Shown piece after piece: positions 55,901 through 64,000 of a stretch of DNA of 64,000 nt (within the stretch, counting starts at the first letter, position 1; each line of letters starts with the position of its first letter). The translations under genes and the position numbers were made by a program. The notes beneath the pieces are model-generated. The model was not told the origin of the DNA and did not search any database. It saw only the letters and a list, made by a program, of their open reading frames with translations. The DNA is taken from the NCBI GenBank assembly GCA_048887165.1, contig JBHLJZ010000004.1, positions 21,255 to 85,254 of the forward strand, in the 5' to 3' direction. Source of the DNA: SOKP01 sp048887165 (GTDB lineage Archaea > Asgardarchaeota > Lokiarchaeia > Sigyniarchaeales > SOKP01).

Positions 55901-56635
55901 TTCGAAAATGAAAACCAATGCGATATAACTAAAGCTGAGATAGTTAAAGAATTTAATATCGACATTTCTGATACTGATTATTACGAAAATTTATTATCAA
56001 GTACGATTAATTATGAAAAATCAGAAATCTCTGAACTAGAGGTGATATCAAAAAATGTAATACAGAACTATGTCAATCCCACATTATATGATTTAATAAT
56101 TAATTTAGAATACGATTTTAATAAAGCGAAAAAAATTGGTAAATATTTAAAAGATGTTGGTTTAATTGAGGACTTTTTAGAATATCCTCGTAGGGGAATA
56201 AAATACAGACCTAGGGAATTGAAAAAAGAAAATATTTTGGTATTTGTAAGTTATGCTACAAAAGATGCTGATTTTTATAAAATTCCAGAAATTGTAGAAG
56301 CCTTAACTTCATATAAAGAAATAGATCAGGTTTTGTACTGGCAAGAACATATGCATGACAACATTATAAAATATATGAACGATAATTTAGGAAAGTGTGA
56401 TGTTGTTCTATTATTTTGTTCAGAAAATGCTCTAAATTCTGTTCCAGTTGAGAAAGAGTGGACAGCTGCAGATATTATGGGTAAACCAATTATTCCTATA
56501 TTTACTAACCCTGATGATATTCCGCCATTACTTAAATCTAGATTAGGAATTGAATTTAATCAAAAGAATATAAAGAAAAATATAGAGAATCTTTTTGATT
56601 TAATATTAAAAAAATGTGAAAGTGTTAATAATTAG
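52955..56635 (+). CDS. Giant WD40-repeat protein with C-terminal TIR domain
   Basis: The 1226-residue protein has 21 WD40 repeats (about residues 35-908), enough for three seven-bladed propellers. A helical linker with a winged-helix-like part (ITKAEIVKEFNIDISDTDYY) follows. A TIR domain fills 1094-1220, opening ILVFVSYATKDADF. Glu1168 in VEKEW aligns with the catalytic glutamate of NAD-cleaving TIRs. No signal or membrane helix, so cytosolic. TTG 52955 has AGGTGA six bases upstream; ATG 52967 with GGAG is an alternative. WD40-TIR proteins resemble NACHT/TIR-type immune sensors, but there is no NTPase domain. Function inferred as sensor plus NADase or adaptor. Confidence 0.9.
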   Translation: MELDMQEEIKNDSLIYPDHLFPEKKGLAKAFHLAESFGHIDNVNSVAFSNDGKYLVSGSSDKTIKVWEFESGKILSSKLVHSEPILSVAISKDNNYIISSSSDKLIKIWGLKKGNLIHELKNHLDIVTSVIISPNGKDFISSSKDMNVFVWDLMKGHQIQTLVHKSAVLSTAITRDGNILACGCEDKTIIIWDLSKDKILRTIKGHKAEITSLAISPRENIIVSGSADNSVGVWDLLKGKSIEILNGHLGPINTTVISPDGNILATGSEDKTVRLWELSTGRLIKTIQGYTDSITSLSFSPEGNYLAIGSTSNNIIIWDLTEGKLLNSVAAHSDGINSISISPNGEYIASGSNDNSVKLWYLKNQKLIKSFINHKKPITSLSFSPEGLVLASSSLDGKVLLWNLRDLKLLSVISKMGNVANSIAFTPKNRQLILGLNNGNLKIYDFPLKMITDTLKGHKGAISSLIITPNGRNFITGSEDKTIKLWDLSSREEIQTFKGHKGKITSIAISSDGKNIYSGSEDKFINIWDLYNGNLINSFEAHTDKVLSVASSPLGNCILSGSSDTSIKVWDPNKKNLIQTFEDHLKEVSAIAISPDGKLAFSGSQDGVMNVWTLTFGGIVKNFTGNSEHINSVAVSSDGKHGVAGLSNNKIILWDLNNGKLKKTLLGHSDSISSVAFSPGGKYIVSASYDKTLKIWDLTSGELLWTLSSHSDGVTSVVASNDKKYIISGSIDKKIIVWEPSTGKLIKKLEGNTDIITSIDISLDSKLLVNGCKDSTIKLWDLNKEENLLTLEGHNGAVTSVAISSDGMFIASGSLDNTVKVWKIENGELEFTFDNINSAVTSVTFSYDGLYLACSTEDSRVITWDFVQKIKSTYEHNSKVNSIKFLPDAHKIIAGDDYGDVFIWDLLMEEYQDFMNELQNKLSHVEDLIINNNYSEAKNELDVIIETADLLNFDEIKSFALEKLRNLRDPAETLKIIKKILEFENENQCDITKAEIVKEFNIDISDTDYYENLLSSTINYEKSEISELEVISKNVIQNYVNPTLYDLIINLEYDFNKAKKIGKYLKDVGLIEDFLEYPRRGIKYRPRELKKENILVFVSYATKDADFYKIPEIVEALTSYKEIDQVLYWQEHMHDNIIKYMNDNLGKCDVVLLFCSENALNSVPVEKEWTAADIMGKPIIPIFTNPDDIPPLLKSRLGIEFNQKNIKKNIENLFDLILKKCESVNN

Positions 56636-56684
56636 TTATTAAATTATTAGAATTGCTAGAATTCTAATGTTTTCACCTTTAGCA

Positions 56685-57125
56685 TTAATTTTTTCCAAAC
56701 ATTTCTTTTGCTGAGAGTATCAATCCAATCAATGTTAATAAAGCTCCAATAACGAACGTAATCATACTAGCTCCAATATAGCCAATTATAATTTTATATA
56801 CTATAAAGGTTCCCCATGTTACTCCACCTGCTATTAAGATCGCAAACCAAGCCCATTTTTCTCCTGGAGCATATGCTTTTTTATGAATTAAAAGTATTAA
56901 AATCGCAATTACTAATATCATTACTCCTATTAACTTTTTTGTTAATATATAAAACCCCTCTAAGACTGCATCGGGATGTTCGCCAAATTGATAGCCTGTT
57001 ACATATGCAAAATCACTTACAAACATAATTTCAGTAACGAATATCCAAAGTATTGACATTACTAAGGTATAAAATCCTAAAAAAAGGATTAACCAAGATC
57101 CAATTTCATGGTTTGATTTCTTCAT
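56685..57125 (-). CDS. Four-helix membrane protein (146 aa)
   Basis: Four hydrophobic helices with short loops span the protein (WLILFLGFYTLVMSILWIF; LIGVMILVIAILILLI; then two more). It has no known family signature and no charged catalytic residues in the helices. It is convergent with the WD40-TIR gene across 49 bp. Function unknown. Confidence 0.6.
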   Translation of the reverse strand: MKKSNHEIGSWLILFLGFYTLVMSILWIFVTEIMFVSDFAYVTGYQFGEHPDAVLEGFYILTKKLIGVMILVIAILILLIHKKAYAPGEKWAWFAILIAGGVTWGTFIVYKIIIGYIGASMITFVIGALLTLIGLILSAKEMFGKN

Positions 57126-57307
57126 ATCTTTTACTCACTTATATAGCTTTTTTTATCAATTTTTAATAGATTTCTATATTAGACATTGTCTAAAAGTAAT
57201 ATTTAAGGATACTCTTTTTTTTAAACCTTAGTTGAATAATTAATAAAATTAATAAATTGATATTGATAATTTTGTAAATAATTTCATCAATAAGTGAAAA
57301 ATAAATT

Positions 57308-58705
57308 ATGAAAAAATGGGACAAGATTATCATTATAGCTACTATAATTAGTATTCCGATAATAGGAATATCATCGTTCTTATTTATAAGCCAAAAGCAT
57401 TTTGGGGATTCTTACCAAATAAGTGAAGAAGGGATAATCGCTTCTTCACTTATTATCAATAATCAGATTAAAGTTGGAGATCTTCAATTTCAACTATTAT
57501 CTTCTAGTTCAGAAAATATTTTGGAAGCAGAATGGACGGTCGACTATAAAGGAATTTATGATAAGAACAAGTTTGTTATAATAGATTATAAACAAGAAGG
57601 TTCTGACTTAATAATTAATATTTATAGTGATATTCATATAGGGACTGGAAATTACAAACAAATCAATATTTTACTTGATGTTTATATAAATCCTGCTTAT
57701 ATTAATTATAGTTTTATCAGTGATAGTGAATTTGCTAATCTCGAATTTAATACTTACGGTATAAATTTCGAGAATTTTGAAATATTGAGTCAAAGTGGGA
57801 ATGTAGATGTTAAATTAAATAGAAGTTCAATAGTTAATGACTTTAAAGTTATAACTACTTCTGGAGATATAGATTTAATGTTGGATTTTATTAATTTTAC
57901 TAATAATTTTATATCTACTTCAGATTCAGGAGACCTAAACTTTGATTTTTGGAATATTAAATTTTGTTCATCAGCTAATTTTAATGCAACATCTTTAATG
58001 GGATTAGTCATTGTACGGTGGGCTAATCATTTTAATAAATCTCACAATGTAAATATTTTCTTGAAATCTAATAATTATGCTTTTTTGAAAATGTGGTCTC
58101 CGATTGAAATTATACGGTATGATTTACTATTAGATGCTACAACAGGAACAACTGATTTTGATACCTCTGCAGGTCTTTTTGTTCAATTAGACACCAATCA
58201 TTATCAATCATTTAATATTAATACAACGGGGGTAGATATGTGCAATATTACAGCAATTACTACCTCCGGCTTAGCTAATGTATTTATAGTAAATTGCTTT
58301 AAATGGAAACGTTTGTGTGCATGGGGAGAAGACTTTGAACCATACGATGTCAATACTTTTGGAGATTATGTAATTCATAATGAGAGTAGTGTTAATAGCA
58401 TTGAATTATATAACTTAAAATATACTTACTTAAACACCACTACAAATATCACCTTAAATTTTGAGACCCTTCCTGTTAGCAGCGAGAACCTAGTTTATGT
58501 AGATTGGGATCTAACCTACCAACATGCTATGGGAATTGGTGTTGGTTCAATTGACTTAGCAGTATCAAATGTAACACAAGCGGATGTTTTAAAAGTGTAC
58601 CTCGAGCTAGATTTCGAATTGGATCGTATATTACCAACATTTAGCGATTATAACGTTACAGTATTTTATCATCCAAGTTATCCTTTTTATAACTATACTA
58701 TTTGA
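57308..58705 (+). CDS. Exported or anchored beta-rich protein with DUF4097-like repeats
   Basis: The 465-residue protein has an N-terminal hydrophobic helix (IIIIATIISIPIIGISSFLF) and then only beta-rich sequence. Repeated segments such as FEILSQSGNVDVKLN and FKVITTSGDIDLMLD match the short strand repeats of DUF4097-type adhesin-like beta-helices. No C-terminal anchor is present, so the N-terminal helix probably anchors it with the rest outside. Many Asn-x-Ser/Thr sites support export. Confidence 0.65.
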   Translation: MKKWDKIIIIATIISIPIIGISSFLFISQKHFGDSYQISEEGIIASSLIINNQIKVGDLQFQLLSSSSENILEAEWTVDYKGIYDKNKFVIIDYKQEGSDLIINIYSDIHIGTGNYKQINILLDVYINPAYINYSFISDSEFANLEFNTYGINFENFEILSQSGNVDVKLNRSSIVNDFKVITTSGDIDLMLDFINFTNNFISTSDSGDLNFDFWNIKFCSSANFNATSLMGLVIVRWANHFNKSHNVNIFLKSNNYAFLKMWSPIEIIRYDLLLDATTGTTDFDTSAGLFVQLDTNHYQSFNINTTGVDMCNITAITTSGLANVFIVNCFKWKRLCAWGEDFEPYDVNTFGDYVIHNESSVNSIELYNLKYTYLNTTTNITLNFETLPVSSENLVYVDWDLTYQHAMGIGVGSIDLAVSNVTQADVLKVYLELDFELDRILPTFSDYNVTVFYHPSYPFYNYTI

Positions 58706-58795
58706 TATAAATTATTAAAAGAGTGATAGATTTTATATCACTACAATAATTTCTCTAACGCGATTGATTAAGATGAGAGATTATTTATATAGTAA

Positions 58796-59491
58796 TCATA
58801 ATAATGGTAATAATTTTCCGCAATTAAAGCATTTTATATCTTTTCTTTTTACTTTTTCTCCACAATAAATGCAATTAATAAATTGCTTTTTTCTTTCATT
58901 TAATTGGGAAAGGTAATAAAATTCATTTAAGTACTTTACCTCGTAAATTGTGTCCTTTAACCAATGTATATATTCCTTCCATGTTGAGGATTTTTCTGAC
59001 TTTACATAAAAATCTCCCTTTTTATCAAATTTCATATATTTTTTAGGGAAATACTCCATCTTCTTTAATTTTCTGTAAAGATTTACGTTATATGCGATAA
59101 AAATTCCAATAAATAAACTTATTATAATAATAGTTCCCCATAGATTATTGTAAATATTCCAAATCAAGATCGATATGAAAGTAGTAAATATTGCACTTTT
59201 CAAAAATGATTTAATGAAGTTGGTCTTGAATCTTTTCCATGCTTGAAATTCCAATATACATCTCATACATACTGGAATGAATAATGATGATAATCTATAA
59301 TTGAATCTACTCTTTCTAAACTTTTTAATATATAAGATATTTCTTAAAGCGAGTGGCATTATATTATAATCATAGCCACATTTAATACACTTTAAATGCT
59401 TAAATGCTTCTATTAAAAAAGTATCATCTTTAATAGTCATAAGACTTACGTATTGACTTATCTTTTTTTTCCCAAAATATTCAAAACCCAA
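58796..59491 (-). CDS. Membrane protein with zinc-ribbon ends
   Basis: The 231-residue protein has a cysteine pair near the start (CIKCGYD), another in the middle (CMRC), and a C-terminal zinc ribbon (CIYCGEKVKRKDIKCFNCGK). Two adjacent hydrophobic helices lie at about 90-135. Zinc ribbons at both ends suggest a cytosolic protein-binding role tethered to the membrane. Family not recognised. Confidence 0.6.
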   Translation of the reverse strand: MGFEYFGKKKISQYVSLMTIKDDTFLIEAFKHLKCIKCGYDYNIMPLALRNILYIKKFRKSRFNYRLSSLFIPVCMRCILEFQAWKRFKTNFIKSFLKSAIFTTFISILIWNIYNNLWGTIIIISLFIGIFIAYNVNLYRKLKKMEYFPKKYMKFDKKGDFYVKSEKSSTWKEYIHWLKDTIYEVKYLNEFYYLSQLNERKKQFINCIYCGEKVKRKDIKCFNCGKLLPLL

Positions 59492-59533
59492 GGAAACTTT
59501 TAACTTTTTTTAAATAATGAATATAATATTAAT

Positions 59534-60073
59534 ATGAAAATTCCTGAAAAAATTGATACTAGAAGACTAATTCTTAGACCTATTAAACATAAAGATTTTC
59601 AAGATTTCTTTAATTTCATTCATCATATAGATTCTAACAAATTCCTCAATTTTATCCCTGAGTGTAAAACTTATGAAGCTATAGAAGCCCTAATTAATTC
59701 TGTTATTGAATCTTACAAAACAGCACATCCTATTCTTATCTTTTCTATTATAGAAAAAAAAAGTGATTTATTCCTTGGTTTTTCTGGATTAATTCCACAT
59801 CATAATGAATTAAAATGTATTTATGGTTTATTACCTCAATACTGGGATAATGGTTATATGATTGAAACATTAAAAAAACTCTTTGAATATGGTTTTTCTA
59901 TATGGAATTTAACTAGGATTGTGGCATATGTCCCAAATCGTAATACACGGGCATGGAAAGTTGCAGAAAGAGCGGGGATGAAATATCTGGGAGATATTCA
60001 ATATAAAAAGACCAAGAGAGCTATGTATTTTACCATAGATAGGACAGAATTTTATAAACAAACCTTATACTGA
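59534..60073 (+). CDS. GNAT-family N-acetyltransferase (RimJ/RimL-like)
   Basis: The 179-residue protein opens with IDTRRLILRPIKHKDFQDFF, the usual RimJ/RimL start. It continues with IYGLLPQYWDNGYMIETLKKL (the acetyl-CoA-binding region) and NTRAWKVAERAGMKYLGDI, a family signature. It transfers an acetyl group to an amine, perhaps a protein N-terminus. It stands alone between membrane protein genes. Confidence 0.9.
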   Translation: MKIPEKIDTRRLILRPIKHKDFQDFFNFIHHIDSNKFLNFIPECKTYEAIEALINSVIESYKTAHPILIFSIIEKKSDLFLGFSGLIPHHNELKCIYGLLPQYWDNGYMIETLKKLFEYGFSIWNLTRIVAYVPNRNTRAWKVAERAGMKYLGDIQYKKTKRAMYFTIDRTEFYKQTLY

Positions 60074-60159
60074 AATTAATCAATATCTTTACAATAATTT
60101 ATTAAATATCGAATCTAATCTAACTTATCAAATAATTTTAAAAACAAATTGGGATTAAA

Positions 60160-60546
60160 ATGATTTTTGATATACTTAGTGAGCTCGACACGATTGAAGA
60201 AATCTTTTGGTTCATTATTTTATATTTGATTTTTCTGTTAATAATGACGATTTTCTTAAAAATTGCAATAAGTTTTTTTAGTAGTGCAAGAAACACTGAA
60301 TTTGGCAAGGTATTTTTAACATCTTTCGTGATAACAATAATTTATTTAATTGTCTTCTTATTTATACAGGATTGGGTCGCGTGGCTTATCGTTATAATTG
60401 TAGCTTGGATAATTATTAGTGCTGTACATAAAATTGGGTTTCTTGGAGCAATCCTTGCTACGATAATTGCGTTTGTACTTTATGTAATCGTTGCTTTGAT
60501 AATTGGGGCTATCCTTGGTATAACTCTTATTGTTTTACCTTTTTAA
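60160..60546 (+). CDS. Four-helix membrane protein (128 aa)
   Basis: The protein is nearly all hydrophobic, with about four helices (IILYLIFLLIMTIFLKIAI; FVITIIYLIVFLFI; and two Gly/Ile-rich ones at the end). It has no recognised motif. Convergent with the second SagB-type gene. Confidence 0.6.
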   Translation: MIFDILSELDTIEEIFWFIILYLIFLLIMTIFLKIAISFFSSARNTEFGKVFLTSFVITIIYLIVFLFIQDWVAWLIVIIVAWIIISAVHKIGFLGAILATIIAFVLYVIVALIIGAILGITLIVLPF

Positions 60547-60573
60547 AACCCTTTCTTTTAAATCAAATTTTTT

Positions 60574-61149
60574 TTATTTCTTATAACCAATAGGAATAAT
60601 ATATAGTGGATCTAAATTTTCTGGAAGCTTTAATTCATTCTTTACTCTTTTATCCATAAATGCTCCTATTGGGACGGATGCTAAATCTAAAGCAACTGCT
60701 TCCAAATGTACATTTTGGGCACAATGACCTACCTCTATATAAACATATCTGACACCTCGTTCACCATATCTGTGGGTAGTTCTTGAATAATCTGCGCATA
60801 TAATTATGTTTAAATAAGCTTCACAGATAAAATCTTGACTCCAAGAAGCGTTAGCTAGCCTTTCGCAAAAAATGTCTTTTGTTATAAACTCTAAACTATG
60901 TTCATATAAATTATAATGATAGAATCCTTTATCCTTTAACAAAACGTATATTTCTAATGGATATGTAGCACCAGCAGAAGGGACCGTTCTCTTATCCCCC
61001 TTTTTCCCTTGTGTAGCCCATAAGATTTGTGAGACTTTTTCAATCTCAATCTCCTTTTCTTTAAATCTTCTTATACTCTCTCGTTCATAGATACACTCTT
61101 CGAGAGATTTTTTACCTCTTGTTAGGGGTTTTGGTAATTCAATTTTCAA
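60574..61149 (-). CDS. SagB-type FMN oxidoreductase, short form
   Basis: The 191-residue protein has RESIRRFKE (FMN phosphate contact), TVPSAGATYPLEIYVL and VRYVYIEVGHCAQNVHL, the same three motifs as the longer paralogue at 33921-34658. It lacks the N-terminal extension. It is probably a homodimeric FMN enzyme of the nitroreductase fold. Substrate unknown; no modified-peptide genes adjoin it. Confidence 0.87.
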   Translation of the reverse strand: MKIELPKPLTRGKKSLEECIYERESIRRFKEKEIEIEKVSQILWATQGKKGDKRTVPSAGATYPLEIYVLLKDKGFYHYNLYEHSLEFITKDIFCERLANASWSQDFICEAYLNIIICADYSRTTHRYGERGVRYVYIEVGHCAQNVHLEAVALDLASVPIGAFMDKRVKNELKLPENLDPLYIIPIGYKK

Positions 61150-61249
61150 TTGAACATCACTTCTTTTCTAGAAACTAATTATTTTTTCATATTCTATTAT
61201 TTTCTAGATAATAAGTATTTTTATTTGAATTCAAAAAAATATTCTCTCT

Positions 61250-61603
61250 ATGTCTGAATTAAAAGATTTTTTTCAAAAGTGGAATAATTTAAATAAGAAG
61301 GCCCAACAATCATTCGGAAATTTCGATTTTTCTAAAATTAAAGAAATAAGGACTGAACAAAAAAAAATTGAAGATTCTATATTCGAAATTCTTAAGAAAA
61401 ATGCATCGGACCAAATAATGAATATATTGCCTGAGGATTGTGGCCAGATGGAAGTTGGATATGACACTGAAAATAATGTCTTCTATTTTGTAATGTTTGA
61501 TCCTGAATTTGAAGATGAAGAGGAAACAAAATTACTCGCTATAACAATAGATCTAAACAAAAATGTTTCAATAAAAAAGGACTTTAAAATTGAAGATTCT
61601 TAA
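61250..61603 (+). CDS. Small acidic protein of unknown function (117 aa)
   Basis: The protein has a helical, charged N-terminal half and a beta-rich second half (MEVGYDTENNVFYFVMFDP; LLAITIDLNKNVSI) that ends acidic. No family is recognised. The ATG at 61250 opens a clean frame between two minus-strand genes. Confidence 0.6.
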   Translation: MSELKDFFQKWNNLNKKAQQSFGNFDFSKIKEIRTEQKKIEDSIFEILKKNASDQIMNILPEDCGQMEVGYDTENNVFYFVMFDPEFEDEEETKLLAITIDLNKNVSIKKDFKIEDS

Positions 61604-61746
61604 TTATAATAAGAATTTTTTATAAATACTATCTCTTTTGTATTCATTTGATATTATTATTTGAAATAAAATGAGTATAATTTTACTCCTTTTAATGGTA
61701 TAGTATAATTCTATTTAAAAAAAATTAAAAAATAAAAAGAAAAATC

Positions 61747-63276
61747 TTAAAATTTGTCGGAATCTTCATACCATTCTGGGAACCATTGATAATATTCTTT
61801 TGGATAAGCTCGCTGCAAACCTTTATAGGTAGCTTTTACTAACACAATTTTACCTTGGCGATCTCTATGTGCTACAATTAAGTTACTCTCGATTAATGAT
61901 TCAAAAATTTTCCTTATTTCGGATCTACTTCCTCCTATATCTTCTCTAACATCATCTGGTGTCATATATAATCCAGGATTCACTTTGTAATCGTGAGCTA
62001 TAACTTTGAGGATATTTTCCTCATTAACTTCTAATCCTTTAAATTTTGAATCTTTTTTTGATATAATTGGTGCATTCACATCATCATTCCATCTTAACCT
62101 TATAGCTTTATTATATTGCGGTAACATCGCACTAAATCGAAAAATTATCATTTTTTGGATCTCGTTAGTACCAGCAGCAATTTCTCCGATTTTAGCTTCA
62201 CGTAGGATTCTTTCTACAGGAAGAAATTTTGTAAGACCATCTCCACCAAGTATTTGTATTGCCTTAAGACCTACATCTCTAACATATTGAGTATTAATCA
62301 TTTTTGAGATAGATGCTTCAATCATGGGTTCTTTACCATCATCTAATAATTTGGCACAATAATACGAAAATAACCTTGCGATCTTAGCTTTTGAAATTAT
62401 ATCTGCAATTTCATTCTGAATCCCAGGAAATTGATTAGTTGTTCTATTAAATTGAACCCTCCTTTTTGTAAAATAAAAAAGCAACGAAACTATATCTTCA
62501 AAAAGACCTCCAAAGACAGCAGCCCCAATTAACCTTTCAAAGTTAAGCCCTGCCATCATAACATTCCAACCTTTTCCAACAGCACCAATCCGATTTTTAT
62601 CAGGTATTCTAACATTATCAAAATCCAAATATCCATTCGGAACATTATCAAATCCGATAAGAGCATTAACTTTCTCTAGTGAAAATCCTGGTCTTCCTTT
62701 TTCAACAATAAAAGCCGTTAAATGACCGTATTGTTTACGATCTCCTGGATCTTCACTGGTTTTAGCATAAATAAAGTATCTACTGGAAACACCAGCACCT
62801 GTTATAAAACGTTTCTTACCATTTATGATCCATTCGTCTCCATCTCTTTCTGCTGTTGTGTATATATTTGCTGCGTCAGAACCCGCAAATGGCTCAGTTA
62901 TACACAATGCACCTAATTCTTCTCCGCTTGCAATTTTCGGAAGCCAATTTTGTTTTTGCTCTTCATCCGCAAATCTTAAAATTTGTTCCATTCCCGCCAA
63001 CATACTCACCGTGAAAACATGACCAACAGCATAAAGACGCCCCAATTGTTCCGCAACAATACAACTACCAGTTGCTCCTAATTCCAGACCTCCATATTCT
63101 TTTGGAACACCAGCTCCAAAATAACCTTTATCAGCTACTTTCTTTACTAAAGGCCATGGAAATTTAGTATTCCAAAAATATTTTTCGGCTTCTTCAAAAT
63201 GATCATCAACAAACTTTTTTACTTCCTTATAAACTTCAATTTGTCTCTCATTCCACCAGAAAAATGGTTCACTCAT
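61747..63276 (-). CDS. Acyl-CoA dehydrogenase with C-terminal winged-helix-like extension
   Basis: The 509-residue protein has ITEPFAGSDAANI, FITGAG and FERLIGAAV, with ILGGDGLTKFLPVERILREAKI near the C-terminus of the ACAD core. The usual catalytic Glu of YEGT is replaced (IAAGTNEIQ). Glu in FERL takes that place, as in isovaleryl- and long-chain ACADs. The last 110 residues form a winged helix (MTPDDVREDIGGSRSEIRKI, LIESNLIVAHRDRQGKIVLV) and an aromatic tail, which is not usual. It oxidises acyl-CoA with FAD. No ETF genes are in the window. Confidence 0.92.
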   Translation of the reverse strand: MSEPFFWWNERQIEVYKEVKKFVDDHFEEAEKYFWNTKFPWPLVKKVADKGYFGAGVPKEYGGLELGATGSCIVAEQLGRLYAVGHVFTVSMLAGMEQILRFADEEQKQNWLPKIASGEELGALCITEPFAGSDAANIYTTAERDGDEWIINGKKRFITGAGVSSRYFIYAKTSEDPGDRKQYGHLTAFIVEKGRPGFSLEKVNALIGFDNVPNGYLDFDNVRIPDKNRIGAVGKGWNVMMAGLNFERLIGAAVFGGLFEDIVSLLFYFTKRRVQFNRTTNQFPGIQNEIADIISKAKIARLFSYYCAKLLDDGKEPMIEASISKMINTQYVRDVGLKAIQILGGDGLTKFLPVERILREAKIGEIAAGTNEIQKMIIFRFSAMLPQYNKAIRLRWNDDVNAPIISKKDSKFKGLEVNEENILKVIAHDYKVNPGLYMTPDDVREDIGGSRSEIRKIFESLIESNLIVAHRDRQGKIVLVKATYKGLQRAYPKEYYQWFPEWYEDSDKF

Positions 63277-63403
63277 AACTTTTTACCTCTTCTAATAGAC
63301 TTATAAAAGAATTCTTATACTGATATTTGGTAAAAATTATTAATATATCTAAAACTTTAGGAAAAGTTAGTTTTCTTTAAAAAAATGTCTACAAAATAAG
63401 AAG

Positions 63404-64000
63404 CTAATTAGATAATTTCTTAACTTTTTTCTTGGAAGAAAGTATTATTGCGATTATGCCTAATGTAGTAAATATTAAGGAATAATTACCATAGGGTACA
63501 ATTATAGTTATAGTATCTCTGTTTAATTCCCATCGATACATGGTAGTACTATTGTAGACTTTTTCAATAACCTCGGATATACCAGTTGTTGTATTTATTG
63601 CTAATTCTACAGTAGTTAAATTTCCATCATTTAATGTTAATACATTATCATCTACAGTGTAATTAAAGAATCCTTCTCTTTCAATAGCATTTCCTATCAA
63701 AGTTAAATTTACGGGAGTTGGAAAAATGAATAAGTTTCCATATTTATAGCCCTCTTCTGACCAGTTTAAGAAGTTTAAAGTAAAATTGTAGGCCATATAG
63801 AATGAATTTGTATATTGGGGCACCCAGTTGAACTTATGATAAAATTCTAACGTATAATTAACCATCATACATAATTTACTTTCATAAGTATCATTATAAA
63901 TATCCGTAATCCTAGTTTGGACAAAATCTACCTCATCATACCAATCTGAAGCATTTACACTTTTCCATTTAATTCTATTACCTTCCTCAACAGGAAAAGT
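63404..64000 (-). CDS. Surface protein, C-terminal part (5' end outside window)
   Basis: The frame is open to the last base of the window, so only the C-terminal 198 residues are seen. They are beta-rich with many Asn-x-Ser/Thr sites. A hydrophobic anchor helix (YSLIFTTLGIIAIIL) followed by SSKKKVKKLSN is the usual archaeal cell-surface layout. It is similar in organisation to the 47747-48460 gene. Confidence 0.65.
   Translation of the reverse strand, partial: TFPVEEGNRIKWKSVNASDWYDEVDFVQTRITDIYNDTYESKLCMMVNYTLEFYHKFNWVPQYTNSFYMAYNFTLNFLNWSEEGYKYGNLFIFPTPVNLTLIGNAIEREGFFNYTVDDNVLTLNDGNLTTVELAINTTTGISEVIEKVYNSTTMYRWELNRDTITIIVPYGNYSLIFTTLGIIAIILSSKKKVKKLSN

Noticed and set aside
1..64000. CRISPR arrays, tRNA or rRNA genes, insertion sequences, integrase/att sites
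   Set aside because: No regular spaced repeats, cloverleaf-like GC-rich spans, transposase or recombinase motifs were seen by reading. A tRNA scan would be the decisive check.

Overview
The window is AT-rich (roughly 30% GC by eye) archaeal DNA, most likely from a Lokiarchaeia-type Asgard archaeon (Promethearchaeota). This rests on Roadblock/LC7 proteins, giant WD40 and LVIVD propeller proteins, TIR domains, eukaryote-like C4HC3 zinc fingers, many anchored surface proteins, Shine-Dalgarno sites of the GGAGGTGAT type, TTG/GTG starts and methanogen-type heterodisulfide reductase genes. No rRNA, tRNA, CRISPR array, transposase or integrase was recognised.

Layout. 1-2340: 3' part of a receptor-like gene (propeller, Ca-binding repeats, one membrane helix, TIR). 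2469-5718: membrane-anchored Nudix protein and an APC permease. 5751-8714: minus-strand operon of a PfkB kinase, radical SAM activase, Fe-S oxidoreductase and a small acidic protein. 8852-14583: Zn-ribbon protein, PH-like protein, penicillin-acylase-type hydrolase with a small membrane protein, N-formylglutamate amidohydrolase-like enzyme. 14827-16803: small winged-helix protein, metallo-beta-lactamase, two Roadblock proteins. 16851-33894: a 1380-residue surface protein, M20 peptidase, a vWA plus double C4HC3 protein, methionyl-tRNA synthetase with an apparent non-AUG start, an AAA+ pair, helical-repeat and membrane proteins, and a surface protein with glutamine-amidotransferase-like folds. 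33921-35789: divergent SagB-type oxidoreductase and radical SAM genes.

35839-45903 is the centre of interest: fourteen minus-strand genes in tight array, tusA-dsrE-dsrF-dsrH-dsrE2-hdrC-hdrB-hdrA-mvhD-mvhG-frhB-tusA-hdrC-hdrB. A complete set of sulfur-relay carriers is joined to a full-length (methanogen-type, potentially bifurcating) HdrA, two HdrCB pairs and F420/hydrogenase-type electron-input subunits, but there is no NiFe catalytic subunit. A divergent Lrp/AsnC regulator (46196) and a perfect 9+12+9 bp interrupted palindrome overlapping the operon's likely TATA box suggest its control. A predicted three-way-junction RNA lies inside the operon before the second hdrC. My reading is a cytosolic machine that passes protein-bound sulfane sulfur to or from a flavin-based Hdr complex.

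46857-64000: membrane and surface proteins, GH1 glycosidase, thioesterase, methyltransferase, an EamA transporter with an apparent non-AUG start, a short stretch of gene remnants, a 21-blade WD40-TIR protein, GNAT acetyltransferase, a second SagB-type protein, an acyl-CoA dehydrogenase with a winged-helix tail, and the 3' part of another surface protein leaving the window.
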